64,000 nucleotides of DNA, taken from assembly GCA_012861695.1 (NCBI GenBank), contig JAAOOA010000263.1, positions 378,001 to 442,000 on the forward strand. Reading direction: 5' to 3'. The DNA is from Trematomus loennbergii (lineage: Eukaryota; Chordata; Actinopteri; Perciformes; Nototheniidae). The stretch's first letter is position 1; every line of letters begins with the position of its first letter. A model generated the notes under the pieces. It did not search any database. It was not told the origin of the DNA and saw only the letters and a list, made by a program, of their open reading frames with translations. Position numbers and translations under genes: made by a program. This document shows positions 47,468 to 58,829 of this stretch, piece after piece.

Positions 47468-49371
47468 TTGGCCTTCCTGCAGTTCCTCACAGCTGGAATC
47501 AGTCTCCGTCGTCCCTCAGCTGATGTGTTGTACTTCATCAGGTCCAACTCATCCAGAACCTCCTCTGACATTGCAGCATGTAGGCCAGAGCAGAGCAGTG
47601 GATCACAGAGAGTTTCTCTGATCTGTTCTCTGACTTCAGGAACTCTGTGATCTCCTGATGTACTGAGAGGTCCTTCATCTCTGTCAGACAGTGGAAGATG
47701 TTGATGGTCCTGTCAGGAGAGATTATCACTGTTCATCTCCTTCAGGTTGCTGATGGCTCTCTGGATGATTTCTGGACGGTTGTCTGTGCGACCCAGCAGG
47801 CCTCCTAAGAGTCTCTGGATGAATGTTGGTCTGTTGTCTGTGCGACCCAGCTGGCCTCTGATGGCTCTCTGGACGGTTTCTGGACGGTTGTCTGTGCGAC
47901 CCAGCAGGCCTCCTAGAGTCTCTGGTTGGACTCCAGAGAGAGGCCGTGGAGAAAGCGGACAAACAGGTCCAGGTGGCCATTTCACTTCTGAGGGATTTCC
48001 ATGGCTCCCTTTAGGAAGACATCCAGGGATGGGTAATCCTGATCACTGTTGTTACTGTTCTCATAGCCAGTCTTTCTTCAGGAAGTCCTTCAGTACCCTG
48101 TGTCTTGTTGGTGTAACAGTGGAACAGTAGACTGCAGCCAGAAACTCCTGAATGCTCAGATGAACAAAGCAGTAGACTGTTTTCTGGAAGATCACTCTCT
48201 CTCTTTTGAAGATCTCTGTACAAACTCCTGAGTGCACCAAGGCCTCGGTGACACCAAGACCACAGCGCTGCAGGTCTTCTTGGTAGAACATGATGTTCCT
48301 TTCTCCAGATGTTCAAACGCCAGCCTCCCCAGCTTCAGAAGAACCTCCCTGTCAGCCTCCGTCAGCTGCTGTGGACTCGTCTCATGTCCCTCTTCATACT
48401 TCTGCTTCTTCCTCTTGGTCTGGACCAGCAGGAAGTGTGAGTACATGTCAGTGAGGGTCTGGGGCAGCTCTCCTCTCTGGTCTGTAGTCAACATGTGGTC
48501 CAGAACTGCAGCAGTGATCCAGCAGAAGACTGGGATCAGACACATGATGTGGAGGCTCCTGGAGCTCTTGATGTGAGAGATGATTCTGCTGGACAGGTCT
48601 TCATCACTCGATCTCCTCCTGAAGTACTCCTCCTTCTGGGCGTCAGTGAAGCCTCGTACTTCTGTTACCCTGTCCACACACTCAGGAGGGATCTGATTGG
48701 CCGCTGCAGGTCTGGAAGTTATCCAGACGAGAGCCGAGGGAAGCAGCTTCCCCCTGATGAGGTTTGTCAGCAGCACGTTGACTGAGGACTGCTGAGAGAC
48801 ATCAGACACAACCTCATTGTTTCTGAAGTCCAGAGAAAGTCTGCTTTCATCCAGGCCGTCAAAGATGAGCAGCACTTTGCAGACAGCCAGCTGCTCTGCT
48901 GTGACCTTCTGTAAGGTTGGATGGAAAACATGGAGCAGCCTGAGAAGACTGTACTGCTCACCTTTGATCAGGTTCAGCTCCCTGAAGGAGAGCGGGATCA
49001 CCAGACTGACATCTTGGTTTCCAAACCCTCGGCCCAGTCCAGAGTGAACTTCTGCACTGAGAAGGTTTTTCCAACTCCAGCGACTCCGTTGGTCAGGACC
49101 GCTCTGATGAGAGTCTGTTGGTCAGGTGAGGCTTTAAAGATGTCCTGGCACTTGATTGGAGTGTCATGGAGGGTCTCTTTCTTGGAAGCTGTCTCCAGCT
49201 GCCTCACCTCATGTTGGGTATTAACCTCTTCACTCTGGCCTTGTGTGATGTAGAGCTCAGTGAAGATCCTGTTGAGGAGGGTTTCACTTTGATCAGTTCC
49301 TTCAGTCACACGTTCACATCTCCTCCTCAGACTGAGCCTATGTTCATCTAAAACCTCCTGCAGACCACTAT
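47468..49371 (-). pseudogene. NLR copy 2, FISNA-NACHT exon with frameshifts
   Basis: It opens like copy 1 (FISNA 'SEEVNTQHEVRQLETASKK', Walker A GVAGVGKT at 49064-49087, then '[12 protein letters not shown]'), but one C is missing near 49021, so the next part ([19 protein letters not shown] through '[10 protein letters not shown]' and '[13 protein letters not shown]') is in another frame. '[16 protein letters not shown]', broken in copy 1, is intact here. Further single-base losses lie near 48295 and 47570. Near the 3' end it has three tandem 18-codon modules (LGRTDNRP) where copy 1 has one. It ends at an AA/GTAAGT donor. Confidence 0.87.
47755..47920 (-). repeat. Three 54-bp coding repeats in NLR copy 2
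   Basis: CTGTGCGACCCAG occurs at 47784, 47838 and 47892, exactly 54 bases apart. On the minus strand each unit encodes an LGRTDNRP-x-x-x-QR module of 18 residues. Copy 1 has a single unit (about 10350). Confidence 0.9.
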
Positions 49372-49562
49372 CTGCTGAAGAGAAGGAAACAGGAGAGAAT
49401 CAGAAAATGCTTTTGAGAATATAACAATAAAACTAATAAAAACAGACTGAGTTTAAATGTTTTATAAACATTTTAATGTCTATGTTCTTCAACAGAATAC
49501 CTAATAAAAAAACAAATGAACCAGGAAGAGGAATAAGACGCTGCATGAGTTCGGCCTCTTAC

Positions 49563-49795
49563 CTCGTACAGAGCTGGTCTGACTGGCTGTCTGCAGGCCA
49601 GCTCTGGTTCTGGATCTTTCTCCACACTGGGGACAGGAGGGGTCTCCTGATGGAGGCTTGCTCCCAGTATGAGGTGATGCACTGTCTGCAGAACCAGTGT
49701 CCACAGCTGGTAGAGACTGGATCCTTCAGGACGTCCTGACACAGAGCACAGCTGGACACTGCTCCTCCACAGGAACACCACTCTTCCTCTTCCCT
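49563..49795 (-). pseudogene. NLR copy 2, RING exon with two frameshifts
   Basis: It has the same splice sites as copy 1. One base is missing before the RING core (in the VEEQLSS codons) and two after YWEQ, so the cysteine-rich core 'CALCQDVLKDPVSTSCGHWF' is in one frame while the flanks (including CPQCGERSR) are in another. The net loss of three restores the outer frame, but the RING core would be mistranslated. Confidence 0.82.
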
Positions 49796-50159
49796 CTGTG
49801 GAGATGAACACATCCTTTATAGCACTTTATTCAGAGCTGATTCTCACCAAAGGTACAACAAGGGGGAACATTCTAGTTTGATATTTAAAAAAAGGTCTAT
49901 ATAATATATACCCTTGTGATCAGGTAGATAGCTTACAATTCACATGATCATAAAACCAGAGAGCATCCTGTCTGGATTCATCCCAGAGGAGCACATGTTC
50001 CCTGTATCTACACACACAGCTGTATTAACCTGGTACACTATAAACCCAACTTGCATAGAATCTGCTGTGAATTAATAGAAATAACATATGGAAAGGATGC
50101 CTAAATAACAACAGAATGATACTGATTTGTAAAAAGCCTGAGTTAATGCTTTGTCAGGT

Positions 50160-51095
50160 CTGTCTCCAATCCGTGTATCTACCGTCCAATTGTTTTTCTT
50201 TATTAAACACGTAAACGGAAGAGCGTCTGAGAGGCGTTTTTGCTTTTTGCTTTTTACCTTACTAAATGGTCTAATGGTCATTGGAGCGAGGGTCGGGGCG
50301 AAACTCACGGAAGTGATTTCAAAACAAAAGCACTCGTCACTGTCCAGCAGGGGACTTTGACAGAGTATTTCTCAAAGAATACACAGTAAAAGTACTTCAA
50401 TGTATTGTAAGTAGTAGGCTAACTAATACAAAGTCAAACAGTATCAATTTCATTAAGAACTAATGGTAAAATTATTTTGTATCATTCATCAAAGATAGCA
50501 GAAAAACATGCATTATGGAGGGAACTTGACAGAGGATTACTCACAAAGTACACAGTAAAAGTACTTCATTTTATTTCTGGTAGAAGTCAAACTAGTACCA
50601 AGTCCAACAGTGTCAGTTTCCTTAAGAACCTTGTGGTAAAAAATATTTCACTTTTGAAATATAGCAGGAATAATGAAGAGCAGCTGATTTGAAAAAACAA
50701 ACTCGAGAGGCGGCTGAGTTGACCGCAGTGCAGAATCGCTATAGGCTATAGTTTACATCTCCTAACAATGGTGTCCATTTTAGACATAGGCTTATTATAT
50801 TACAGCCCTTAATAACATCCATTTTCTGGGCTCAATATGTGTCTTGACCGTTTTCGTTGTGATCGCTAAATTCCCCTTGTTTATAATAATCACCGTTCCT
50901 TCAGCAGGATACTGTAGTGATTCAAAGTGTGATTTTAGCAAACGAGTGCTTTTGTTTTGAAATCACTTCCGTGAGTTTCACCCCGCCCTCGCTCCAATGA
51001 CCATTAGACCATTTAGTAAGGTAAAAAGCAAAAAGCAAAAACGCCGTTTACGTGTTTAATAAAGAAAAACAAATGGACGGTAGATACACGGATTG
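50160..51095. mobile_element. Inverted-repeat-bounded element, unit 2
   Basis: Arms 50162-50340 and 50938-51090 are inverted copies (for example GAAGTGATTTCAAAACAAAA versus TTTTGTTTTGAAATCACTTC). Each includes the GGTCTAATGGTCATTGGAGC segment. The interior has two degenerate CACAGTAAAAGTACTTCA repeats (50367-50445, 50520-50625). Unit 1 has matching outer arms 3.4 kb apart. Confidence 0.7.
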
Positions 51096-51096
51096 T

Positions 51097-52330
51097 TACG
51101 GAGCCCCCTAGGGGACATGGAGAAGAAGAAAAAAATTATATGAAAAAATTAAAAAAATGTTTTGCGAGATATCGCAAAACCCCTTTGCGAGATCTCGCAA
51201 AACTTTTCATTTAGCTCAATGTACTTCCTGGTCAGTTCGGCAACACAGAAACCACAACAATGGAGCGGTTCATCGATTTTACTTTGAGCTTGGCCTTAAA
51301 ATATAACATCAGTGCTTGGCAATAGGGGTTTCACATAAGTGAAAGACACCTCAAGAGAACACTCAGAGCGAGGGGACATGCACGTCGCAAAGCATAGGCT
51401 ACTCTGAGCTGAGTTATTGACAGATTCGAATTTCGTGGATCAATAACTCATGAACATAACGTTGTAAAAATACAAACAACATGACTTTACAATCATAGCA
51501 AGGTAGACAACGAGCTACAGAGTCGTTTATCAGAACAGTTCGATACGCGCCGTCATCCGAGCTAAACTTCAAGAATTGGTTACAATCTGCAGCTGGAGGA
51601 GGGAGAGGAGTGCTTAGGGACTAGGGCTGAACGATATATCGTGTCATGGCGATAACCGCACGTGCGATATTAAGTAGGTAAATTAACTCAAACACGACAT
51701 GTTACAATTATTTTGCTGCTTGCTACAAAAGGAAAACTTGCGCTGCTCTCATGTCAGGGGTACTTGAGTGAGTGACATGCAGGCTCTGCATGCACAGCAA
51801 ACCACCAATCACAATCATTCTTGATCAGATCACAGCAGGCCCCGCCCCGCTAGTTTGCAGACCATCAAAACGGTAAAAAATGAGCAAGGCACAGGAGGAC
51901 AATACAGGCGAGAATGAAGATTTACTTCCAAAAAGAAAAGCAACATCTGCCATCTGGAACTATTTTGGATACAAAAAGGTTCTTCTCTTCTTCATTCACA
52001 GATGAACCCCCTTATTTGAGGGTAAGCAACATGCATTATCATGACATGTTAGATCATGACTTAAGGTATGATGAGTCAACCAGTTAAGATCCAGACCTCC
52101 GTGACTAAAATCCTTCATCCGGTTAATATAGTTAAAAAAAACGCATTATATATCGCAGGGGAAAAAAATATCGCAATGTCCGTTTTTTTCAATATCGTGC
52201 AGCTCTATTAGGGACCGTCTACAAACTGCAACAGGATTTTTGCGAGATCTCGCAAAAGTATTGCGAGATCTCGCAAAAGTCCCGTCTCGCAAAGGTTTTG
52301 CGATATCTCGCAAAACATGCATTGACTCTA
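51097..52330. mobile_element. TACGGAGCCCCC-ended element, unit 2 (right end altered)
   Basis: The left end matches 16294 in unit 1, flanked by GATTGT (51091-51096). The right side carries several TTGCGAGATCTCGCAA palindromes (52237-52316) in place of the inverted terminus seen in unit 1. Confidence 0.55.
51622..52207. mobile_element. hAT-like MITE with perfect TTAGGGAC duplication
   Basis: Target duplications lie at 51614-51621 and 52208-52215. It is the same insertion as 16795-17871, without the internal TTAA element. The terminus is TAGGGCTGAACGATATAT. Confidence 0.9.
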
Positions 52331-52698
52331 CATGTGATTTCACAAAACACTGTTTTATCTGCTAATGCTAAACACAACCAGCTCACCAGGTTATTACTAT
52401 TATTAATAAACATCTTAAAAAGACATATCATAGATATGCCCAAGTAGTTAAATAATGTTTTGGACAATATAGTTTTTTAATCAGTATTTATCAACATTGT
52501 TGCTATTTAAAACCATGTTATACACAGATACAATGATAATATAATTGCATATTGAAATATCCTTAGATAATGTTAGCTTACTCTGCTGCGTTTTCCCTTT
52601 ACAAACTGCTCACATGATATCATTAAAGAACAGTTTAATATATTAGATTACATAAAAACTGGATCCTCTTCAGGTCAGTTTACAGGAGAGACTCTTAC

Positions 52699-52800
52699 TT
52701 TGTGTCTGAGGGTCCAGGTTCATTACTGAACCATAGAGGGTCCCCCATAGACCGGTCACTCTTCAGAGACCACATGGAGACCGGAGACCCTGCTCTCTGT
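52699..52800 (-). CDS. NLR copy 2, second N-terminal exon
   Basis: 102 bases, open, with a TTTCCACAG acceptor and AA/GTAAG donor. It encodes 'SMWSLKSDRSMGDPLWFSNE' then 'PGPSDTK'. Paralogous to exon 53172-53296. Confidence 0.82.
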
Positions 52801-53171
52801 CTGTGGAAACAACACATGTTTTAAACATCATTAGTTTATTTAAAAGCAGCTTTTGATCTATGACTGTTCACCTTATTAAAGATGTTTAGAGTTGTTGAGT
52901 CGTGATTGTGGGTTTCTGTTGTTAAAATTCATTCGAGTGTGAAACGTTTTACATATTTGTATTTTATTTGCTTAATTTAACACAAAGTCCAACATGTAGA
53001 GTGTGAGGATGATTTCACTAGTAGATTATTTACTATCTCTGATGATGACAAGAAGCAAGAGATCAATTCATCTTTGTTAATGTACTCTACTGGGTTTCAT
53101 TAAACAGTTTAGATTATCAGATACCAACAAACTGGATCCTCTTCAGGTCAGTTTACAGTAGAGACTCTTAC

Positions 53172-53296
53172 TTTGTGTCTGAGGGTCCAGGTTCATTACT
53201 GAAGACTGGAGGATGACCCATAGACCGGTCACTCTTCAGAGACAGACCGCTGGAGACTGAAGATTTGTCCTCTTCCTCATCTTTAAAATCACTCAT
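53172..53296 (-). CDS. NLR copy 2, start-codon exon
   Basis: The ATG at 53296-53294 gives 'MSDFKDEEEDKSSVSSGLSL' and 'KSDRSMGHPPVFSNEPGPSD', ending AA/GTAAG. A TGTCAG acceptor sits 10 bases upstream of the ATG, directly against a long (TG)n run (minus strand), which forms the polypyrimidine-like tract. In copy 1 this AG is lost. Confidence 0.85.
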
Positions 53297-53308
53297 CTTC
53301 TCCAGTCT

Positions 53309-53424
<116 letters not shown>

Positions 53425-53658
53425 AAAACACATGAAATCAGTCAGACTTCAGACAGGCCGTTCTCCATTTTGACTGCGCTGGGCTGTCACATGTTATGTA
53501 ACTCAGAAAACAGGAAATAATAAAAGTGTACAACACTTGCAGAAGTCTCATTGGACTCTAGGACGCAGATTGTTAACCAAGAAGTTATTTTCTGATATCC
53601 AGTTTGACAGAGTAAATACTAAATGTGTTAGAAAGCAGATCCTGGTGTTAACACTCAC

Positions 53659-53790
53659 CCTGTTGTTCTCCTCCTGTCGAGCTGTAAAATGGCATCTGGC
53701 AGTTTGACTTCATACTTTCACTTTCAACTTCCCTCCCTGTCTGCAGCTCCTCCCTCTGATTCATAACCAGCCTTATCAGCTGAACCAGTT
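53659..53790 (-). other. Putative 5' UTR exon of NLR copy 2
   Basis: CAACAGG/GTGAGT donor. Collinear with 25421-25560 in unit 1. Confidence 0.5.
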
Positions 53791-54656
53791 CACACACAGG
53801 GACTTTGTTCAGTGAGATAGAAAAAGACATGCAGCTAAAAACAAGCTCAACAAAGTTATCAAAAGGACACAACATCCACACATCAGCGTCCATAGGATAT
53901 AATTAAATTTGCTTTATATAACACACAATGAACAGCGACTTAAATAAAAACACTAGGCTAAATTTAACTAATTTACAAGTTGTGCCAAAATCAGGGCTGA
54001 AATACAGATTTCTCCTCTAGCAAGTGTTTTAGGAGGAGAAGTGTTTTAAATAGGGGCAGAGAAACAGGAGAGAATCAGGCAGCACCTCACTGAAAAGTGT
54101 TTTAAATAGGAGGAAAGTATGCAGAGATGCTCAAATTCGTGTTCATGCAGCCCCTAAATAATGGTAATACTGATTAAAAATCATTCCTAGGGCAGAAAGT
54201 ATTTTAAAAGTGAGAACAACTATTTTAAATGGCTTAAAAAGCACCAAGTGATTTAAGTGCAGTTCCAAGTTTCCCCACAGGAGGGCTCCAGGGAGCGCAT
54301 CACCCGACATGAGCACAATGCATTAACAGCAGAAAATACGATAAATAAAAAGGCAAATCAATTGATTTAAAGTGCAGGGAGGCTCCGCACCAGACACAGG
54401 TACATTCCTACATCCCCACAATAGTGACACTGATGGTTTAAAGTCGTTTCTGCGGGGAAAAGAGTGCTAAAAGTCTGATAAAAGTCTGATAAAAGTCTGA
54501 TAACGGTGTGGTAAAAGTCTGATTGTTTCATAGACCCATAGTAATGATACAATAAACCATTTACATCTAAAAGTATTGATTACAATTCATTTTTATGGGG
54601 AAAAGTGCAGATGAGGTATTTTTGGTATTTTGGGCAAAACACTTCACCCAACCCTG

Positions 54657-54717
<61 letters not shown>
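54657..54717. repeat. (TA)n array
   Basis: An AT dinucleotide run, longer than the unit 1 counterpart at about 26418-26440. Confidence 0.95.
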
Positions 54718-54721
<4 letters not shown>

Positions 54722-54832
54722 TAAAAACTGCAATATATACCTGGCTGCTAAATCCTCAGAACTGTTACAGGATGTGTATTTGTAAATTGTATAACTTTTT
54801 TTTAACTTTAAATACTTTTTTTTTGCATTTAA

Positions 54833-55211
54833 AGGTAGGGTAGGTAAGTTTGAGAACCGGCTCGAGATCGCTAGAATTTGAAAATACACAACCGGAGAAA
54901 ATCTGCCACTTCCTTACAGAGCCCCTCCTCCAACACACACGAACGCGCACATGACCAATGAGGGCACGAGATAAGTTTGTGCACAGATGGAAGGCTGACA
55001 GGCAGGTAGGCCATCCAGTTATTTTAGCCGGGCCGGCTAAAATGATTGGTCGTGCTTTTTACAGTACCACGGCTTCCACAGATGACATTTTTTTATGGAT
55101 TTTTGTCAAAGCACTTAAGATATTCATTGCTATCGGGATGTTAAGAGCATTCCATGGAATATAACAACAAGTGTATCTCGAGCCGGTTTCTCAAACTTAC
55201 CTACCCTACCT
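54833..55211. mobile_element. MITE with GGTAGGGTAGG ends, only in unit 2
   Basis: Long inverted repeats: AGGTAGGGTAGGTAAGTTTG on the left, CAAACTTACCTACCCTACCT on the right, then GAGAACCGGCTCGAGA-type sequence inside each arm. Unit 1 reads TTGCATGTAACATATG at the empty site (about 26575). The target duplication is TA or TAA. Confidence 0.9.
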
Positions 55212-55901
55212 AACATATGTAACATTAAGCTGTCAGTGGCTCTTTTCTGCTGTAACAACGTAAATGTCCCCTCTGTGGGACTAATAAAGGTTTTCTGATT
55301 CTGATCTGATTCTGAACAAGGATGCTCAACAGCTCGCTTAACGGAACTTTGACGCTGGTATCAGTTTGGTTTCCCACCAATCACGGGAGTATTGTGTATA
55401 GAAAGTGTTGAGTTATATTTCTCGCGCTAACTTACATCCATGAAGGCACATGACAGAGGGAGGCCTGTCACTCAGGATGCAAAACTACTCTTTGATAAGC
55501 CCCACCCCCCCAAGCAACATCAGGGCCAAAAGTTTGAAAGCGAAAAAAAACGGTGAAACCTGAAAAAACAAGATTTGAAACTGAAAAAATGATTGTTTGG
55601 AATCTGAAAAGGAAAATCTGCAACTGAAAAAAAGAAGGATTCAAATATCAAAATATGTATAAAAGGAGTGGAGCTGTCTTTTTATGAAAAGTAATTAAGC
55701 TCGCTCCGACTTCTTTCTCTTTTTTATCAAAAAAAGCGAACTATTCAGTCAGACATCAATTTATTATAAAAGTAAAGCAAGTAGCACTTTAACCAAAATT
55801 CAAGCACTTTATCCAAAATCCAAGCACTTTTCAAACCTTGAAGACACCACATGAAATTTCAAGCATTTTCAAGGATTTCCAGCACCCGTACGAACCCTGT
55901 C

Positions 55902-57122
55902 TGTCTTTTTTATTACAGTCATTGAAAGACCAGAGTGGCAACAAATTACAAATATAGATTTTTTTGATACTGGTTGATATTTTGACTACACTACACAAAT
56001 TAAGGCCCACTTCAACTTAAAGTGGACCTATCATGCTATATTTAAATGATATATTGTAGGGCCATACCTATATAAGGTATATTTATACGTTTGTGTTTTC
56101 AAAATACCAAACAGATCATGCATTTTAGCCATGTCTCATTTCGCTCTATGTGCTGTTTGCTGTCTACGGGTCTGATTCTGCTGACCACCCCCCTGCAGGA
56201 GAGGGGAGACGTGCTCTGATCAGCTGCTGGGCTGTCAGAAGAGAGAAAAAGAGATCTCCGTCCTCCGTGATTTATATTTATATAGAGTCGTTATTCATTT
56301 GTTTTAAAGCTCAATAAATAACAAAGAAGACCTTTGACCGGCACTTTTCTAATTTTGTCCAGAAGATTTCAACTTTAACGGACATCTTGACCGGCGAAAC
56401 AAACTGAAACTGAAACTCTACCGCACGGACCCTCGTTCCTTGGAAGAGGCGGAGAGGTGGGTGTTTGTCATCTGCTGGTGGACTAACCGGAGAGAATTAC
56501 AGTGCTTGCCTCGACGGGGGGGATTGCATTGGAGCGGGAGCAAATGCTTGCCTCGGGGAGGGAGAAAGAAAGCCACAGCGGAGAATAAACAGAAGGGTAA
56601 CCATGGTAACTATGGGCGGGAAGTCTTCTTCGCTGCTTTTGTGGCAGACTACAGCGCCACTTAAAGGCCTGGCATATGTACTACAGCGTCTCCAGCGCTT
56701 TCGAACGGCAATGGCCGTGGCTGTCTCCTCCTGATTGGTGGAGTTGGCCCAATAGCCGTAGCGCCACCGTCCTGACGTCAGTAACGTGTTCAAATCTGGA
56801 TCAGTTTTTATCAGATCCGTTGCAGCCCCTTTTTTAGAGATTTGGGTATGGAGGAAAATAGAGAGGGTTGTGTTTTCTGATACCTGGTGAGTTCCCTGGA
56901 ACACCGGGGACACATATTCATGTATAAAAGACGTACAAAAGTGCATTTTGCATGATAGGTCCCCTTTAAGTTGAATAATGAGCAGCAGCTATACACTCTC
57001 ACATTATTTGAAACACATGCTTTATATGGGAATGATGTTAAATTGCATTGTCTCCCTATCAAATCAAATACAAATAAAAATCTCCAGCCTTCCTTATAAA
57101 ACTCTTTTCTCCAGACTTTAAT
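55902..57122. repeat. Dispersed about 255-bp block, fourth copy, split by a MITE
   Basis: Matches 27311-27562 once the MITE at 56021-56965 is removed. Followed by TTTAATGATGCACTGGAGG as in unit 1. Confidence 0.85.
56021..56965. mobile_element. TTAA-flanked MITE, only in unit 2
   Basis: The ends are AGTGGACCTATCATGC and GCATGATAGGTCCCC. TTAA lies at 56017-56020 and 56966-56969. Other copies of the block show CAACTTAAGTTG uninterrupted (931, 35590). Length 945 bp. It contains TGACGTCA (56773-56780) and inverted CCAAT motifs. Confidence 0.94.
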
Positions 57123-57238
57123 GATGCACTGGAGGAGGCCCTTCCTGCCATGAGGAAGAGGGTAAATGTAAGTAATATAATCTTTCACCAACATATATAC
57201 CTGTGACTTCTTCCCTCAGATAAAACAGAGTGAAGAGA

Positions 57239-57244
<6 letters not shown>

Positions 57245-57293
<49 letters not shown>

Positions 57294-57294
57294 T

Positions 57295-57360
<66 letters not shown>
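57245..57360. repeat. (GT)n array, interrupted
   Basis: A GT array with GTGGTG interruptions, followed by about 290 bases (57361-57650) not found in unit 1 and not identified. Confidence 0.93.
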
Positions 57361-57363
<3 letters not shown>

Positions 57364-57986
57364 ATAGGTCTGATAAAATACGCTTATCTTCATATTGCGA
57401 CAATATTGCAGGGTTGACTATTTATTGTTATATGTACAATACCTACTGTGTACTTTTGGCAATGGCAATCTTAAGGTCCAGGCTTCTCCAACAATGCAAC
57501 ATGCAATACACTTACAACATAAAAGAAAAAGGCGTAACATGTGTGCATATGACACAATAGTGCAAGTTAAAATGCATGTAAAAAAGAACAACATGGCAAA
57601 GATTGTAAAATGAACTACAGTGGAATGAAATATTGCCTGTTGTCATAACATATACATATGTGTGGATTGTAAACAGATGTGTGTACTGTAAATAAATGAA
57701 GGGGAAGACACTTGGCAGAGCTCAGGAAATTACATGTTTTAATCCAAGTACCATTCATCCACTCATGTGCCCAATACTTCACAAGACTTTCACTTAACCT
57801 TTGAATAAGGTAAGGGTTCTGAATAGTATGGTTAGGGTGAAAATGTAGAGAGATAGCGAGCTTATGACTGGATAAATGAAGCTGGGTTTATACTGCACCA
57901 GTTTGTAAGCTGCTATGGTTTTGCTGTTGTGGTTCAAAGGTTTGAAGAGCACCTGGTAACTTGTCATTTCCCTCCTTCTCGCTCAG

Positions 57987-58138
57987 CGGCGTTCCTGGCT
58001 CAGTCGGTGTGTTTAGACGACACCACGGTGAAGTTTGAGATCTGGGACACGGCGGGACAGGAGCGTTACCACAGCCTCGCCCCCATGTACTACAGAGGAG
58101 CTCAGGCCGCCATCGTGGTCTTCGACATCACCAAGCCG
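57987..58138 (+). CDS. Rab5-like copy 2, switch II exon
   Basis: A TTCTCGCTCAG acceptor and CCG/GTACAG donor bound 152 bases (2 + 50 codons), the canonical Rab5 size. The text is '[20 protein letters not shown]' then '[20 protein letters not shown]' and '[10 protein letters not shown]'. WDTAGQE is G3 (catalytic Q included). [20 protein letters not shown] is diagnostic of Rab5. It enters in phase 1, so an upstream exon ending in G is expected. It has no counterpart in unit 1. Confidence 0.95.
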
Positions 58139-58829
58139 GTACAGTATACACAGATTACATCCACAGAATGAAGTAAATCAATAAAGTATCTCTGATTCTT
58201 TAGAGGCGAGAACTTGCATCGCTAGTAGATCATTAGTTATAAAACATCCCAGACAACCAGGTATTAATATTAATATTTATCAGTATACTACACATCTCAG
58301 TGAGGAGCAGTTTGTCCTCTAACTGCTGATAAAAGCTTCCTATATTCATGTTTTATTCAAGCACACATTCACTGACCTCTGTACCTGGTGTTTACCTGTG
58401 TATATAGAAATGTATACACAGAAGCAACGTCTTGCATACATACATGAACAAAATAACAGAAAGCAAAGCATGACAAACAAGGACAAACCACGTACAGTCT
58501 GTTAAGTAAAATGCATGAATTAATCCATACAATCATTCAGTTTGATAGACAGTAGTGTCTAATAGATCAGTTTCATCAATAACAAGAGCAGCTGAAAGTG
58601 AGATGAGAATGCTGAAACATACCCAATGAGGACAGGGATCTGATAGCAGCAGGTCAAGTATTCCAGTCTGTTGGGGCTTTGAACATCAACGCTCTTCTGA
58701 CAATAAAAATGTTTGCAGAGGGGACAGAGAAATACATCTGGACAGAGTGTCTAACTTGATCATTTGACGAGTAAGGTTCAAAATACTGCTTTAAATAAAG
58801 GGGATAGTTCAAGTTAATACAAAGCATTC

